Assembly: GCA_937967775.1 (NCBI GenBank)
Contig: CALCJH010000289.1
Span: 1 to 6,873 of the forward strand
DNA length: 6,873 nt
Origin: an uncultured bacterium
Lineage (GTDB): Bacteria > Armatimonadota > UBA5829 > DSUL01
Direction of reading: 5' to 3'
A model generated the notes under the pieces. That model was not told where the DNA came from, made no database searches, and saw nothing but the letters and a program-made list of their open reading frames with translations. Positions within the stretch are counted from its first letter, which is position 1. Every line of letters starts with the position of its first letter. This document shows positions 6,236 to 6,873 of the stretch, one piece after another. The translations under genes were made by a program, and so were the position numbers.

Positions 6236-6241
6236 ATTCTA
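6236..6241 (-). promoter_or_regulatory. Putative -10 box of the lysS operon
   Basis: TAGAAT in the context GGCTAGAATC on the minus strand, 47 nt before the TTG start, giving a leader of about 40 nt. It matches five of six bases of the sigma-70 -10 consensus. The hexamer at -35 with 17-bp spacing is TGCTGA, a poor match, so the call rests on the -10 box and the gap between the upstream hairpin and lysS. Confidence 0.45.
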
Positions 6242-6294
6242 GCCGAAAAGGGGGCTTCTCAGCAGGCCGTGATCGCCAAGGCCGTGGCAATTCA

Positions 6295-6320
6295 GGGCCG
6301 CCGCTCCCAGGCGGCGGCCC
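6295..6320 (-). terminator. Strong GC-rich hairpin after the CBM9-like gene
   Basis: GGGCCGCCGC (6295-6304) and GCGGCGGCCC (6311-6320) form a perfect 10-bp all-GC stem with a 6-nt loop. It lies 22 nt beyond the stop codon of the minus-strand gene at 6343 and ahead of the lysS promoter box. The following minus-strand sequence, TGAATTGCC, is only weakly T-rich, so termination may be inefficient or factor-aided. Confidence 0.6.
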
Positions 6321-6342
6321 GTGTTGCGGTTGTCCGAAAAGG

Positions 6343-6873
6343 TCAGCCGTCCAGCAGGCTCCAGATGAACCGGTAGTTGAACCGTCGGTTAGGCGCCGTG
6401 TCGCCGTGCGTGCAAAGGGAGATCGGGTCCTTCAGGTCCTGGGGGTTGTCCGCCCACTTGAAATCGAAGCTGAAGGACTCCTTCGTTAACCCCAGCAGCT
6501 CCCGGGGGATGGATAGCTCCAGCCGTCTGCCGGAATAACGCAGAGGGATCTGCGCCGCTTCTTCCCACTGTTCCCTCTTCCAGCGCATCACGGTAGATGT
6601 CCTGGCGTCGGGGATGCGTTTGTTGACCAGAAAGTCGTAGCCGAACCACCCGGTGTGGGGGTTGCGGTCGGCATCTATCAGAAGCAGCATCCAGTTAGGA
6701 TCGGTGTGCGGGGTGAGAGCCTCCCGCGTCTGCGCGTAGAAAAAGACGCTGCGGCGGCCCACAGCCACCTTGCAGGAGATGATGTCGTTGCGCCCGGAGT
6801 CGTCGCGGTAATGCAATCCGCCGTACCCTGGATAGTCCCGATGGACCGTGTCCCCGATGGTGTCTCTGTACTC
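6343..6873 (-). CDS. C-terminal CBM9-like domain of a larger protein (partial, last 176 residues)
   Basis: The 3' end of a gene that starts beyond the right edge; the frame is open to the last base. The visible part looks like one beta-sandwich domain of the CBM9/DOMON-like type, seen at the C-terminus of large secreted glycoside-hydrolase-like or uncharacterised proteins. Supporting patterns are the opening EYRDTIGDT...DYPGYGG (1-19), the strand VFFYAQT (43-49), the block NWMLLLIDADRNPHTGW (60-76), GYDFLVNK (78-85) and the closing FDFKWADNPQD, with a final aromatic-rich RFNYRFIWSL. Acidic residues around DADRNPHTG could hold calcium and the aromatic residues could bind sugar; both are inferences from the family. 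The TGA stop is followed by a strong hairpin. Whether the full protein has a signal peptide or a catalytic domain cannot be seen here. Confidence 0.72.
   Translation of the reverse strand, partial: EYRDTIGDTVHRDYPGYGGLHYRDDSGRNDIISCKVAVGRRSVFFYAQTREALTPHTDPNWMLLLIDADRNPHTGWFGYDFLVNKRIPDARTSTVMRWKREQWEEAAQIPLRYSGRRLELSIPRELLGLTKESFSFDFKWADNPQDLKDPISLCTHGDTAPNRRFNYRFIWSLLDG

Noticed and set aside
6251..6290. Short direct repeat CACGGCCT on the minus strand upstream of lysS, considered as an operator or T-box element.
   Set aside because: Only two 8-base copies are present, and there is no T-box specifier stem or antiterminator sequence; the leader after the likely start site is only about 40 nt.

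Overview
A GC-rich window (roughly two-thirds G+C by eye) from a bacterial chromosome, densely packed, with TTG and GTG starts behind strong Shine-Dalgarno sites. The gene content is a planctomycete-type esterase, a sugar-binding-type (CBM9-like) C-terminal domain, a degenerate receiver-GGDEF protein and an unusually long lysyl-tRNA synthetase. This fits a free-living bacterium of a deep lineage such as Armatimonadota, Planctomycetota or a relative. That placement is an inference from style of gene content; no rRNA or phylogenetic marker comparison could be run.

Left part (1-1732, minus strand): an MFS transporter followed 22 nt later by an exported alpha/beta hydrolase of the acetyl-xylan-esterase-like group, which runs off the window edge. 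The pair looks like one operon for uptake and processing of an organic, possibly carbohydrate-derived, compound. Diverging from it (1800-2708, plus) is a 302-residue protein with a receiver fold lacking its phospho-acceptor Asp and a GGDEF fold lacking its signature; it is probably a sensor or scaffold rather than an enzyme.

Middle (2709-3760): an inositol-monophosphatase-family phosphatase on the plus strand with its own leader. It faces a minus-strand operon, and the 131-nt convergent gap holds three consecutive hairpins. The last hairpin overlaps the stop codon of the VOC gene and probably terminates transcription from both sides. A -10-like box precedes this set, so a small structured RNA is possible.

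Right part (3758-6342, minus): a lysS - VOC-family (glyoxalase fold) operon with a 16-nt junction, a -10-like box and a TTG start. The LysRS carries an extra domain of about 140 residues after motif 3 and substitutions at several lysine-pocket positions; these are the most interesting features here. Beyond a strong GC-rich hairpin lies the 3' end of a minus-strand gene encoding a CBM9-like domain, cut by the window end. No tRNA, rRNA, CRISPR, insertion sequence or phage gene was seen.
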